In this document: in pieces, positions 29,207-37,616 of the stretch
How the letters are laid out: every line of letters starts with the position of its first letter
Position numbering within the stretch: the stretch's first letter is position 1
NCBI RefSeq assembly: GCF_928097925.1
Contig: NZ_CAKMRI010000001.1
Span: forward strand, 124,001-188,000
Direction: 5' to 3'
DNA from: Mediannikoviicoccus vaginalis
GTDB taxonomy: Bacteria > Bacillota > Clostridia > Tissierellales > Peptoniphilaceae
Length of the DNA stretch: 64,000 nucleotides
Position numbers and translations under genes: made by a program
Notes under the pieces: model-generated
What the model saw: the letters and a program-made list of their open reading frames with translations, nothing else
What the model was told of the DNA's origin: nothing
Database searches by the model: none

Positions 29207-29818
29207 ATGAAAAAGAAAAATATAATTATATTACTTTTAGTTTTAGTGATAGCTGCAGCAATTTATTATTTTGCTGGACAAAACAAAAATGATTCTATGG
29301 AAAGCAGTAGAATTTCTGAAATTACTTCCCTAGAAGAAAATTCTGAAGAGAGATATTTAAAGGCAAAGGAAGTGACTAAAGCTATTCCTGATTTTAAAGT
29401 TGATGAAGAAAAGGATAATCTTAATGAAATAGAAGAAGAACTTAAGTCGCAGTACGAGGGCAAAGAGATAAAAATAGGTTATAGAACTTTAAAGGAAGAT
29501 ATTTCCATACCAACGGAAAAAAGTGGAGGCATAAATATAACCATGTACTCTGAAGTGATTGTACTCGAAAATATTACCGACAATGAAGTTTCCATAGTGG
29601 ACCCTGGCTGCCAATACATCTATGGAGAAAGTCCATTTATAGAATTTAGAAATGGTGGATTTAATATAAATGAACAAAGCGACAAGAGTTTTAGAGCTTC
29701 CGCTACTGGTGAATTTATTTTTGACAAATCCGTAGGCAAGGTGTTTGGAGAAGACTCTTCGGGCGACAATTCAAAATCAAATGTAATGACAATTGCAAAA
29801 GTTTTTAAGTTAGATTAA
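29207..29818 (+). CDS. Membrane-anchored hypothetical protein
   Basis: 203 residues; GGGGGTG precedes the ATG. A Lys-rich start and one hydrophobic segment (about residues 6-24) make a signal anchor or signal peptide without a lipobox Cys. The rest is acidic, outside the membrane, with an acidic linker (30-85) and a beta-rich part (90-200). I do not recognise a family. It stands alone between two terminators, behind a promoter with an unusual G tract. Confidence 0.7.
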   Translation: MKKKNIIILLLVLVIAAAIYYFAGQNKNDSMESSRISEITSLEENSEERYLKAKEVTKAIPDFKVDEEKDNLNEIEEELKSQYEGKEIKIGYRTLKEDISIPTEKSGGINITMYSEVIVLENITDNEVSIVDPGCQYIYGESPFIEFRNGGFNINEQSDKSFRASATGEFIFDKSVGKVFGEDSSGDNSKSNVMTIAKVFKLD

Positions 29819-29836
29819 TTAAATATGAAAGTGAAG

Positions 29837-29862
29837 ACGGCGATAACCAGGCGCCGTTTTTT
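29837..29862 (+). terminator. Terminator after the anchored hypothetical
   Basis: ACGGCG/CGCCGT stem followed by six T residues. Confidence 0.85.
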
Positions 29863-29912
29863 ATTTTGAAAATTTTCAAGAAAATGGTTTAGAAAATAAA
29901 AAGAGGGTAATA

Positions 29913-29945
29913 TATCTATGTAGATAATATCTAACTAGATATAAT
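29913..29945 (+). promoter_or_regulatory. Two tandem palindromes over the marR promoter (candidate MarR operator)
   Basis: TATCTA-TG-TAGATA (29913-29926) and TATCTA-AC-TAGATA (29928-29941; 16 bp when extended) are perfect inverted repeats with the same half-site, 15 bp apart. The second overlaps TATAAT at 29940-29945. This fits autorepression by the MarR protein encoded just downstream. Confidence 0.7.
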
Positions 29946-29961
29946 TCCTCGGGAGGCGATT

Positions 29962-30387
29962 ATGATTAAAACAGAAATGAAGATTCTAATTGGACTTCAT
30001 AGAAATATAAATGATATAGATAAAAAGACATTAAAGATTGCTACGGAACATGGCTTGACCCTTAGTCAGTTTATGGTTTTAGAAGCTCTTTATAGCAAGG
30101 GAGATATGAGCGTTGGAGAAGTTAGAGAAAAAATTCTAAGCAGCGTTGGAACCATATCTGTAATAGTTAACAATTTAGTTAAGATGAATTATATTGAAAG
30201 GCTTCCCGATGAAAGGGACAGACGTGTATGCATATTAAGTTTAACTAAAGAGGGAAGGGATGTCATAAGCAAAGTTGTTCCTAAAAATGAAGCCATGATA
30301 GTGGATAGTATGAAGGTTTTGACAACGGAAGAAAAAGAAGAACTTTTATATCTTTTGAAAAAGATGGGAGGAAGATTAGATGACTAG
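29962..30387 (+). CDS. MarR-family transcriptional regulator
   Basis: 141 residues. Winged helix with GLTLSQFMVLEALYSKGDMSVGEV and the wing DERDRRVCILSLTKEG, typical of MarR. GGGAGGCG precedes the ATG. It overlaps the pirin gene by 8 nt and probably represses the marR-pirin-nitroreductase operon through the paired palindromes at 29913-29941. Ligand unknown; such operons often respond to redox or electrophile stress. Confidence 0.92.
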   Translation: MIKTEMKILIGLHRNINDIDKKTLKIATEHGLTLSQFMVLEALYSKGDMSVGEVREKILSSVGTISVIVNNLVKMNYIERLPDERDRRVCILSLTKEGRDVISKVVPKNEAMIVDSMKVLTTEEKEELLYLLKKMGGRLDD

Positions 30388-31219
30388 AAGAGTTAAGACA
30401 AAAGTCAAAGGATTTAATACGAGAGACGGAGCTGGTGTAAACTTAGTAAGAGTTTTAGGAAGGGACACTGCAAAGGAGTTTGATCCAATTTTAATGCTTG
30501 ACTCATTTGATAGCACAAACCCTGAAGATTACAGGGCAGGCTTTCCAATGCATCCTCATAGAGGGATTGAAACCATAAGTTATTTATCTAGAGGAAACAT
30601 GGTTCATAGAGACAGCCTTGGCAATGAAGAGGCAATTACCGATGGAGAAGTGCAATGGATGAACTCTGGCTCTGGTATTATGCACGAAGAGATGATTCCG
30701 GATTCAGAAAGGCTTTTAGGTGTACAGATGTGGCTAAACCTACCATCAAAGGAAAAGATGAGTAAGCCAAGTTATAACAGCATTAAAAAAAGTGAAATAA
30801 AAGAGATTGATATTGAAGGTGGAAAAATTAGACTTATAGCAGGAAGTTACAAGGGCCACCAAGGATACAAGGGAGACCATCTTCCATTAAATTACTATGA
30901 TATTCACCTAGAACCTAATGCTGAATTTACAATTGATACAAAGGAAGATGACTCCGTTATGGTATTTACTTTATTAGGTGATATCAATATTGGTGATGAA
31001 TTTATAGAAGAAAAAACAGCTGTTAAATTAACAGATGGCGACAGTCTTACAATTAAGAACGGTGACAAAAAATCCCAAGTGCTATATATTAATTCAAGGG
31101 CACTAAATGAACCTATTTCATGGGGCGGACCAATTGTAATGAACACACCAAGAGAAATGCAAATGGCATATTTAGAACTTAGAAATGGAACTTTTATAAA
31201 GGAAAAAGTAGATTATTAA
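30380..31219 (+). CDS. Pirin family protein
   Basis: 279 residues. N-terminal cupin with the pirin metal motif GFPMHPHRGIETISYL and the second ligand group HRDSLGN...GEVQWMNSGSGIMHEE; a second cupin follows. Bacterial pirins bind iron and some have quercetin 2,3-dioxygenase activity, but the role in a strict anaerobe is unclear. In an operon with MarR and a nitroreductase, a redox or detoxification function is plausible. Confidence 0.92.
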   Translation: MTRRVKTKVKGFNTRDGAGVNLVRVLGRDTAKEFDPILMLDSFDSTNPEDYRAGFPMHPHRGIETISYLSRGNMVHRDSLGNEEAITDGEVQWMNSGSGIMHEEMIPDSERLLGVQMWLNLPSKEKMSKPSYNSIKKSEIKEIDIEGGKIRLIAGSYKGHQGYKGDHLPLNYYDIHLEPNAEFTIDTKEDDSVMVFTLLGDINIGDEFIEEKTAVKLTDGDSLTIKNGDKKSQVLYINSRALNEPISWGGPIVMNTPREMQMAYLELRNGTFIKEKVDY

Positions 31220-31247
31220 ATAAATTATAAAATATTAGGAGGCAGAA

Positions 31248-31820
31248 ATGAGCATTATTAAATCATTAGAAAAGAGAAGAACATATTACAACATTAACAA
31301 GGACTTACCAGTTTCTGAAAGTGAAATTGAAGAAAAGATTAAAGAAGTTACAGAGCTTGTGCCAGATGCGTTTAATATGAAAAGCGCAAGAGCAGTTGTT
31401 TTATTTGGTGAAGAGCATGATAAACTTTGGGATGAAATCTATAATGTATTTGAAGGTAAAGTTTCAAGAGAAAAGATAGATTCATTTAAAGCGGGAGCTG
31501 GAACAGTTTTATACTTGTATGATGAAAATACTGTTAAAAAAATGCAAGAAGAATTCAGCACCTATGCTGACAATTTTCCAGTTTGGGCAAACCAAGCAAA
31601 TGGAATGTTACAAATTTCAGTTTGGTCAATGCTAAAGGAATTAAATGTAGGAGCGTCCCTACAACATTACAATCCAGTAATTGATGAAAAGGTGAAGGAA
31701 TTGTTTGATATACCAAAGGAATATAAACTGCTTGCTCAAATGCCATTTGGTGGAATTGTAAGTGAACCTGAAGCAAAGGAAAAAGAAAATATAGACGAGA
31801 GAGTAAAAGTTATAAAATAA
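31248..31820 (+). CDS. Nitroreductase family protein
   Basis: 190 residues. N-terminal SLEKRRTYYNINKDLP and VPDAFNMKSARAVVLF, and ANGMLQISVWSMLKELNVGASLQHY, match the FMN-dependent nitroreductase subgroup of the HBN1/YdgI type. It probably reduces nitro compounds or quinones with NAD(P)H; the natural substrate is unknown. AGGAGG precedes the ATG, 28 nt after the pirin gene, and a strong terminator follows. Confidence 0.9.
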   Translation: MSIIKSLEKRRTYYNINKDLPVSESEIEEKIKEVTELVPDAFNMKSARAVVLFGEEHDKLWDEIYNVFEGKVSREKIDSFKAGAGTVLYLYDENTVKKMQEEFSTYADNFPVWANQANGMLQISVWSMLKELNVGASLQHYNPVIDEKVKELFDIPKEYKLLAQMPFGGIVSEPEAKEKENIDERVKVIK

Positions 31821-31824
31821 ATTT

Positions 31825-31858
31825 AAAGGCATAACATGGTTGAAATGTTATGCTTTTT
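31825..31858 (+). terminator. Terminator after the nitroreductase gene
   Basis: GCATAACAT pairs with ATGTTATGC, flanked by AAAG and TTTTT. Confidence 0.9.
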
Positions 31859-31977
31859 AATTTTAAATTCAATAGCAAATTATAACGTCTCAATAATTTT
31901 TTTAAATTTTAGAAAAGGGGTATAATAAAGATATCTTATGAAAAAGAAAATATTTTAAAAATGTTAAGGAGAATTTT

Positions 31978-32841
31978 ATGAAGTGGCAAGGTAGAAGGCA
32001 ATCTAAAAATATTAGCAATGCAGGAAGAGGAGGCGGAGGCCGAGGCGTAGCAATTGGTGGTGGAGGATTAATCCTTGCACTACTGGTATACCTTTTGACA
32101 GGGGACCCACAGGCTGCCTTGGACACAGCTGCACAAGGTGGTAACTCTAATCAACCACAAAATCAGCAAGAATATAAATTAAGTCCTGAAGAACAACAGC
32201 TTTATGATTATTCAGCGGTGGTGCTTGCAGATACTGAAGATGCATGGGAAGAGATATTAGGTGAAGAAGGTATTGATTATAGACCTGCACAGATGAAGGT
32301 GTTTAAAGATTCCATAAGGTCTGGATGTGGTCTTGCAAGTTCAAGAACAGGTCCCTTCTATTGTTCAAGAGACAACGCTCTTTACATGGATTTATCTTTT
32401 TATGATGAACTAATAAACAGGTTTGGAGCGAAAGATGGAGACTTTGTTTTATCATATGTAATAAGCCATGAGATAGGCCACCACGTTCAAAACGTAACGG
32501 GGATAATGAGTCAGTATCAAAAGCAAATGGCTAAGTTATCCAAGGAAGATCAAAACGCCCTTACGGTAAGACTAGAGCTACAGGCGGACTACTTGGCAGG
32601 AGTCGTTGCAAGGTATCAAGAAGACAAGGGTTATCTAGACCCAGGCGACCTTGAGGAAGCAATTTCCACAGCTTGGGTAATTGGTGATGACACCATTCAA
32701 AAGAGGGCCACTGGAGAAGTTAGACCGGAGTCACACACCCATGGCACCAGTGAACAAAGGGCAAAATGGTATAAAAAAGGATATGACAAAGGAGATTTAT
32801 CTGGATGGGATACATTTAGTCTTGATAGCTCAGAACTTTAA
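31978..32841 (+). CDS. Neutral zinc metallopeptidase (YpfJ/M48-like family)
   Basis: 287 residues. Starts MKWQGRRQSKNISNAGRGG, typical of the YpfJ family, then one membrane segment (about 26-43, GGGLILALLVYLL), a Gln/Asn-rich linker and the catalytic domain with the zinc motif HEIGHH near residue 163 and ELQADYLAG as the third-ligand region. The catalytic part is expected outside the membrane. Physiological substrate unknown. AAGGAG precedes the ATG. Confidence 0.9.
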   Translation: MKWQGRRQSKNISNAGRGGGGRGVAIGGGGLILALLVYLLTGDPQAALDTAAQGGNSNQPQNQQEYKLSPEEQQLYDYSAVVLADTEDAWEEILGEEGIDYRPAQMKVFKDSIRSGCGLASSRTGPFYCSRDNALYMDLSFYDELINRFGAKDGDFVLSYVISHEIGHHVQNVTGIMSQYQKQMAKLSKEDQNALTVRLELQADYLAGVVARYQEDKGYLDPGDLEEAISTAWVIGDDTIQKRATGEVRPESHTHGTSEQRAKWYKKGYDKGDLSGWDTFSLDSSEL

Positions 32842-32850
32842 TTAAAGTAT

Positions 32851-32878
32851 AAAGACGAGGGTTTCCTTGTCTTTTTTA
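32851..32878 (+). terminator. Terminator after the zinc peptidase gene
   Basis: AAAGACGAGG/CCTTGTCTTT (one G-T pair), loop GTTT, then T residues. Confidence 0.85.
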
Positions 32879-32882
32879 TTGC

Positions 32883-32906
32883 AAAAAAAGAGAGGTCTCC
32901 CTCTCT
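32883..32906 (-). terminator. Terminator of the serine hydrolase gene (minus strand)
   Basis: On the minus strand AGAGAGG-GAGA-CCTCTCT is followed by a T-run; it begins just after the stop codon at 32909. Confidence 0.85.
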
Positions 32907-32908
32907 AA

Positions 32909-33916
32909 TTATTCTAAAAACATCGGCAAAATTATTTTTCTTATAAACATCCATCTATTTCTTGAGTCCCTAATAAAAGATGAACTAATGGACACTACCA
33001 TGTCCAGTTTCGGTATTACACATACGCATTGACCTCCGATGCCAAGGGCGCAGTACGCATCATATTGTTTGTATCTATAAATCCACCAAAGATATCCATA
33101 GTCATATTTTTCTTTTTTAAAGGACTCCTTAACAAAACTTTCGGAAATAACCTGTGTTCCATTCCAGTTTCCATTGTTGAGATATAAAAATCCAAACCTG
33201 GTCATATCTCGAAGGCTCATGTTTATTCCGAATCCACCGATGGAGTTTCCCTGTGGATCGTGAATCCAACCTCTCACATATCGACCGAATAAATTGTCGA
33301 AACCAAATCCAGTCATTGGGTAGTATGGAATTAAATCCATTCCAATTTTTGAAAAAAGATTTTTATTTGCATAGCGCCTTAGGGAAATCCCAATAGCTCT
33401 GGTTAAAATAACCGCAAGAAGATGTGTTCCAATGGTTGAGTACTTAAATCTCTCTTTGTTTTCTTCCTTTGAAAGCAAATCAAGGGCGTACTTTGTCCAG
33501 TTGTCAGAACTTACGAATTCTCCCAAGGGCTCATCCCAAGCCTTAAAGTCAAAGGGAGCAGTCATGTTCAAAATATGTTTTAAAGTAATCTTTTTTAAAT
33601 TTTCATCTTCAATATTATAATCTGGGAAGAATTTATAAATTGGTGTGTCAACGGACTCAATATAGCCTTGGTCCATGGCAATTCCAAAAAGTGCAGACAA
33701 AATGGATTTGCTAACAGAGGCAAGGGGTTTTTTGTCCCTTTCATTAATTCCATTATAATATTCTTCAAAGACACAATAGCCATCTTTAACAATCATAATT
33801 CCAGTTATATTATTGTATTCATTTTGAAGTGCTGTATTTAATTTTTCTAATTTTTCTTTATCAAAATCATAAGTCTTATATTTAAAGCCATCATAGGGCC
33901 AATAATCACGATCCAT
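32909..33916 (-). CDS. Class C beta-lactamase-like serine hydrolase
   Basis: 335 residues from ATG 33916 with AGGTGA upstream. The SxxK motif is Ser67-Val-Ser-Lys70 (ASVSKSILSALFG). The usual YxN appears as YST (Tyr159), so Asn is missing, as in many esterase or peptidase members. No signal peptide is seen, so it is probably cytoplasmic and not a secreted antibiotic-resistance enzyme. It is the only minus-strand gene between 1.1 and 51 kb and converges with the zinc peptidase gene. Confidence 0.87.
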   Translation of the reverse strand: MDRDYWPYDGFKYKTYDFDKEKLEKLNTALQNEYNNITGIMIVKDGYCVFEEYYNGINERDKKPLASVSKSILSALFGIAMDQGYIESVDTPIYKFFPDYNIEDENLKKITLKHILNMTAPFDFKAWDEPLGEFVSSDNWTKYALDLLSKEENKERFKYSTIGTHLLAVILTRAIGISLRRYANKNLFSKIGMDLIPYYPMTGFGFDNLFGRYVRGWIHDPQGNSIGGFGINMSLRDMTRFGFLYLNNGNWNGTQVISESFVKESFKKEKYDYGYLWWIYRYKQYDAYCALGIGGQCVCVIPKLDMVVSISSSFIRDSRNRWMFIRKIILPMFLE

Positions 33917-34064
33917 AATATCACCTAATAGAATTTTATCATATTTTTCAATAGTAGGAGAAATCTAATCAATATTCTCATAATAGTTATTTTTGATTTA
34001 ATAAGTATAATTAATCCCTGGACGTGGTATAATAAATAATAGTTTAATATTTTAAGGAGGACAT

Positions 34065-34478
34065 ATGGAAGAAACAAGTGGCGGCGGAGTAATTGTCCGT
34101 AATGGTAAAGTTGTCGTTTTAAGAAAATTCCGTGGAGATTGGGTCCTTCCAAAAGGTCGTTTAGAGAAAGGAGAAACTAAAGAAGAGGCAGCACTTAGAG
34201 AAGTTAAAGAAGAAGCGGGAGCTGATGCTTCCATAGTGCGTTATATTGGCTATGTTAAGTATTGGTATCGAAACTTTAATGGTGAAAAGGTACAAAAGAC
34301 AGTTCACTATTACTATATGAAAAGCGATACTCAAAAGCTTAAGCCACAAAAAGAAGAAGGTTTTTCCGATGCGGTATACATGCCTTTTGATAAGGCTATA
34401 AGATTGGTTAGACATAATGCGGAAAAGAATATGATTCGCAAAGTTAAAGAATTTTATAGAAATGAAGGAAAGGGATAG
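34065..34478 (+). CDS. NUDIX hydrolase
   Basis: 137 residues. A complete NUDIX box runs from Gly31 to Ala53 (G-x5-E-x7-REV-x-EEAG). GGVIVRNGKVVVLR precedes it. Resembles the diadenosine polyphosphate or nucleotide-sugar pyrophosphatase type, substrate not assignable. AAGGAGG precedes the ATG; TATAAT with a TGG extension lies at 34028-34033. The stop is two bases before the whiA TTG, so both are probably one transcript. Confidence 0.92.
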   Translation: MEETSGGGVIVRNGKVVVLRKFRGDWVLPKGRLEKGETKEEAALREVKEEAGADASIVRYIGYVKYWYRNFNGEKVQKTVHYYYMKSDTQKLKPQKEEGFSDAVYMPFDKAIRLVRHNAEKNMIRKVKEFYRNEGKG

Positions 34479-34480
34479 AC

Positions 34481-35410
34481 TTGTCGTTTTCAACAGAGGT
34501 AAAAAATGAGGTAAGCAGGCTCGCTTTTGAAACAAAAGGCGAGACGCTTTCATTTCTTGCTGGACTCTACAGAGTTAACGGTTCTCTTTTATATAATTTT
34601 GAAAACACGAAGGTACAATTTTCTACGGAGACAAATGCAATAGCAAGACGCATATTTGCAGATATAAAAAATTTATACAAATATGAATGTAGTATAGAGG
34701 TGGTTAAAGGTTCTGCTTTTAGAAGAAAAAATCTTTACAAGATTTCAATTGAAAGTCCAATTTCAAAAAAGTTCTTGGAAGACATCGAACTAAATGCCGA
34801 TCCTTTTTTCATTAATACGAATGATGTGCCAAAAAAACTTACTCAAGATGATAGCTTGAAAAAAGCCTATATTGTAGGAAGCTTTTTAGGTGCCGGATCC
34901 ATAACAAGCCCCGACAAGGGCTATCATATGGAGATTGTCGCAGGAAATTCGAACTATACGAGAGAACTTGGCGAGATTTTAGAACATTTTAATATATATC
35001 CTAAGATAGCAAGTAGAAAGGACGACAACTTTTTATATCTTAAAGAAGGAGAGTCCATAGCGGACTTTCTTGCCCTTATAGGTGCATATCAAAACATGTT
35101 TAAATTTGAAGACATTAGAGTTTTTAAAGAGATAAAAAATAATGTCAACAGAGTTATGAACTTTGAATCTGCAAATATGGACAAGACTATAAACGCGTCC
35201 ATTAAGCATGTGGACGATATAGAATTTATTATCGACAAAAAGGGACTGGACTATTTAAACGAAAACTTAAGGGAGATTGCTATTGCAAGGCTTGAGTACC
35301 CAGAGGACACATTAAAGCAACTGGGAGAAAGACTGGAACCACCGGTGGGAAAGTCGGGAGTTAATCATAGACTTAAAAAGATACATGAAATTGCTGAAAG
35401 TTTGAGGTAA
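34481..35410 (+). CDS. whiA: DNA-binding protein WhiA
   Basis: 309 residues from TTG 34481. N-terminal LAGLIDADG-like half (FLAGLYRVNGSLL, AYIVGSFLGAGSIT) and the C-terminal helix-turn-helix ARLEYPEDTLKQLGERL with GKSGVNHRLKKI. WhiA acts in cell division and chromosome organisation in Firmicutes. It normally follows rapZ-glmR; here about 5.4 kb of other genes separate them. Confidence 0.95.
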   Translation: MSFSTEVKNEVSRLAFETKGETLSFLAGLYRVNGSLLYNFENTKVQFSTETNAIARRIFADIKNLYKYECSIEVVKGSAFRRKNLYKISIESPISKKFLEDIELNADPFFINTNDVPKKLTQDDSLKKAYIVGSFLGAGSITSPDKGYHMEIVAGNSNYTRELGEILEHFNIYPKIASRKDDNFLYLKEGESIADFLALIGAYQNMFKFEDIRVFKEIKNNVNRVMNFESANMDKTINASIKHVDDIEFIIDKKGLDYLNENLREIAIARLEYPEDTLKQLGERLEPPVGKSGVNHRLKKIHEIAESLR

Positions 35411-35483
35411 TTGTTGATATATTGTAATAATTTCAATGGATTAAATCATAAAATTATTGATATAATGAATTTAGGGTGATTAT

Positions 35484-36176
35484 ATGTATAATATTTTGGT
35501 TTGCGATGATGAAAGAGATATAGTTGAAGCTATAGAATTTTATTTAGAAGAAAGTGGATATAAAGTTTTCAAAGCCTACAATGGAAAAGAGGCTTTAGAT
35601 TTAATTTTAAAAGATAATATTTTTGATTTAGTTCTTGCGGATGTAATGATGCCGGTAATGGATGGTATTGAACTGACAAGGAGAATAAGAGAGATATCTT
35701 CTGTGCCAATTTTAATGTTGTCCGCTAAGGGAGAACTGGAAGATAAGGTAGATGGCTTGGAAAGTGGTGCAGATGACTACATAACCAAGCCCTTTGACTC
35801 TGTAGAGCTACTGGCGAGGGTTAAGTCTGCCCTTAGAAGAGTGGAGCTACAAAATAAATTTAAAGATGTTTCGGGGCATGAGGTGTATAACGCTGGAAGA
35901 ATAAGACTTGACCACACTAAAAAGGAAGTCCTAATCGACGGTGAGCCTATTTCCATAACGCCATATGAATATGGAATATTACATCTTCTAATATCAAACA
36001 AGGGAAGGGTATTTTCATCAGAAGAAATTTATGAAAATGTATGGAATGCACCACCATATGATGTTAAAAAAATAGTGTCAGTTCATATATCAAGACTTAG
36101 AGATAAAATAGAAATTGATTCTAAAAGTCCGGATTGTTTAAAATCCGTTTATGGAATGGGATATAAAATTGAATAA
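35484..36176 (+). CDS. OmpR/PhoB-family response regulator
   Basis: 230 residues. Receiver domain with DDE (8-10), phosphoacceptor Asp53 (LADVMMPVMDG) and the conserved Lys in YITKPF; C-terminal winged helix (about 130-228) with ITPYEYGILHLL and VSVHISRLRDKIE. A histidine kinase gene follows directly. TATAAT lies at 35461-35466. The stimulus is unknown; the pair resembles VanR/VanS-like cell-envelope systems. Confidence 0.95.
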   Translation: MYNILVCDDERDIVEAIEFYLEESGYKVFKAYNGKEALDLILKDNIFDLVLADVMMPVMDGIELTRRIREISSVPILMLSAKGELEDKVDGLESGADDYITKPFDSVELLARVKSALRRVELQNKFKDVSGHEVYNAGRIRLDHTKKEVLIDGEPISITPYEYGILHLLISNKGRVFSSEEIYENVWNAPPYDVKKIVSVHISRLRDKIEIDSKSPDCLKSVYGMGYKIE

Positions 36177-36177
36177 T

Positions 36178-37455
36178 ATGGATAAAAAGGACAACATTTT
36201 TAAAAGGGCAATAAGATATTACAAAAATCTCTTTATGGGAATTGACGGATACTTAGAAGAGCAAATGGTTATAATTGCAATTCACTTAGGATTTCATTTT
36301 TTAATATACGGTATCATCGTTTCCATATTTGGGATTTATGGAAGAAATTTAAAGCTTCTATTTATAATCTACTCTTTGATTCTTATAGGCATCAAAGTTG
36401 TACAAAGTGTAAAAAAATATGGAATACATGCGTTTTTAGTTGCAGACTTAGTTTATGGTTTTAAAATAAAGTATATAAGCGTTTATTTTGAAGCCTTTAT
36501 TTTGGTTGGACTCTTAGTTATATTTTACTTCTATCTGATGAAGGACAATGAAGACCCAATTGGACTTATCTTTATGGGAGCCCTTGTGTACAAGGTTTCA
36601 GTTTCAATATTAAAAAACTACCTTGGCAAGGTGCTACTAAATAGAAAGATAGAATCACTATATAATGGTGAGTACGAAAAAATATATATAAATGACTCCA
36701 CATTCAACAACTCTATTTTCTTAATGGACAATCTCTATTCTGCAATGAAAAATTCAATAGACGCCGAGTATAGGAGTGAAAAATTAAAAACAGAGCTTAT
36801 TACAGGCGTAAGTCACGATATTAAAACGCCTCTTACCTCTATAATAAACTACGTAGACCTTGTCAAGAGGGCAAAGACAGAGGAAAAGAGAAATGAATAC
36901 CTTGACACCCTAAGCTATAATGCAAAGAGACTAAAGGCAATGATTGTAGATTTAATCGAAGCTTCAAAGACAGGCTCTGGGTCAATTGACCTTCATATGC
37001 AAGTTATTGAACTTAACGAACTCATACTTCAAACCTATGGGCAGTTCGACGAAGACTTTGAAAAGAATGGATTAAAACTGGAATATAATTCATTTAAAGA
37101 AAATATTTTTATAAAGCTAGACGCCGATAGACTGAATAGGGTATTTGAAAACATATTTTCAAATATCATAAAGTACTCAGAAAAAGATAGCGTTGTAAAT
37201 TTAGACATAACTAAAGATAGTGACAAATTAAAAATAAGCATAAAGAATAAATCTAGAATAAAGTATGGAAAGGACATTAAAGATCTTCAAGAGAGATTTA
37301 TAAGAGCTTCTGATGCTGACGACATAGAAGGGTCAGGCCTTGGATTATATATAGCAAAGGCGTCAATTGAACTGTTAAATGGCGAGTTTCAAATAAGGCT
37401 TGAAAAGGATTACTTTATTGTAGAAATATTTTTTGCTATTCGAGTTAAAAAATAG
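36178..37455 (+). CDS. Sensor histidine kinase
   Basis: 425 residues from ATG 36178, one base after the regulator stop; an ATG at 36151 is in frame and would overlap the regulator by 26 nt. About five or six membrane segments occupy residues 30-170, with no large external sensor domain. HisKA motif GVSHDIKTPLTSIINYVD with His213, then HATPase_c with an N box (NRVFENIFSNIIKY) and GSGLGLYIAK. The compact sensor suggests a membrane or cell-wall signal. Confidence 0.93.
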   Translation: MDKKDNIFKRAIRYYKNLFMGIDGYLEEQMVIIAIHLGFHFLIYGIIVSIFGIYGRNLKLLFIIYSLILIGIKVVQSVKKYGIHAFLVADLVYGFKIKYISVYFEAFILVGLLVIFYFYLMKDNEDPIGLIFMGALVYKVSVSILKNYLGKVLLNRKIESLYNGEYEKIYINDSTFNNSIFLMDNLYSAMKNSIDAEYRSEKLKTELITGVSHDIKTPLTSIINYVDLVKRAKTEEKRNEYLDTLSYNAKRLKAMIVDLIEASKTGSGSIDLHMQVIELNELILQTYGQFDEDFEKNGLKLEYNSFKENIFIKLDADRLNRVFENIFSNIIKYSEKDSVVNLDITKDSDKLKISIKNKSRIKYGKDIKDLQERFIRASDADDIEGSGLGLYIAKASIELLNGEFQIRLEKDYFIVEIFFAIRVKK

Positions 37456-37533
37456 TTTAATGGGTATAAATCGAAATAAGGAATAGTGATATTTGAAAAA
37501 ACTTTAGTTATTTATATTACTATCCCTATTAAG

Positions 37534-37562
37534 TTGTAAAAAACTTGATTTTAAACTATAAT
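37534..37562 (+). promoter_or_regulatory. Promoter of the gcv operon
   Basis: TTGTAA (37534-37539), 17 nt, TATAAT (37557-37562); start predicted near 37569, about 48 nt before gcvT. Upstream, 37481-37527 can fold into an imperfect hairpin. No glycine riboswitch consensus is visible in the 160-nt intergenic region. Confidence 0.65.
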
Positions 37563-37616
37563 CATTGTGAGGGTAGTTTCTTAAACTTTATTATGCTATT
37601 CTTAAGGAGGAATTAA

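Noticed and set aside
32909-33916. Antibiotic-resistance beta-lactamase
   Set aside because: There is no signal peptide and YxN is replaced by YST, so a cytoplasmic esterase or peptidase is more likely.
37531-37546. AAGTT-N6-AACTT palindrome at the gcv promoter as a third Crp/Fnr site
   Set aside because: The half-site spacing differs from the 5-4-5 sites at 9339 and 11889 and the centre would be near -30, over the -35 box.
37456-37616. Possible glycine riboswitch before gcvT
   Set aside because: The 160 nt contain a promoter and an imperfect hairpin but no tandem aptamer-like conserved blocks.
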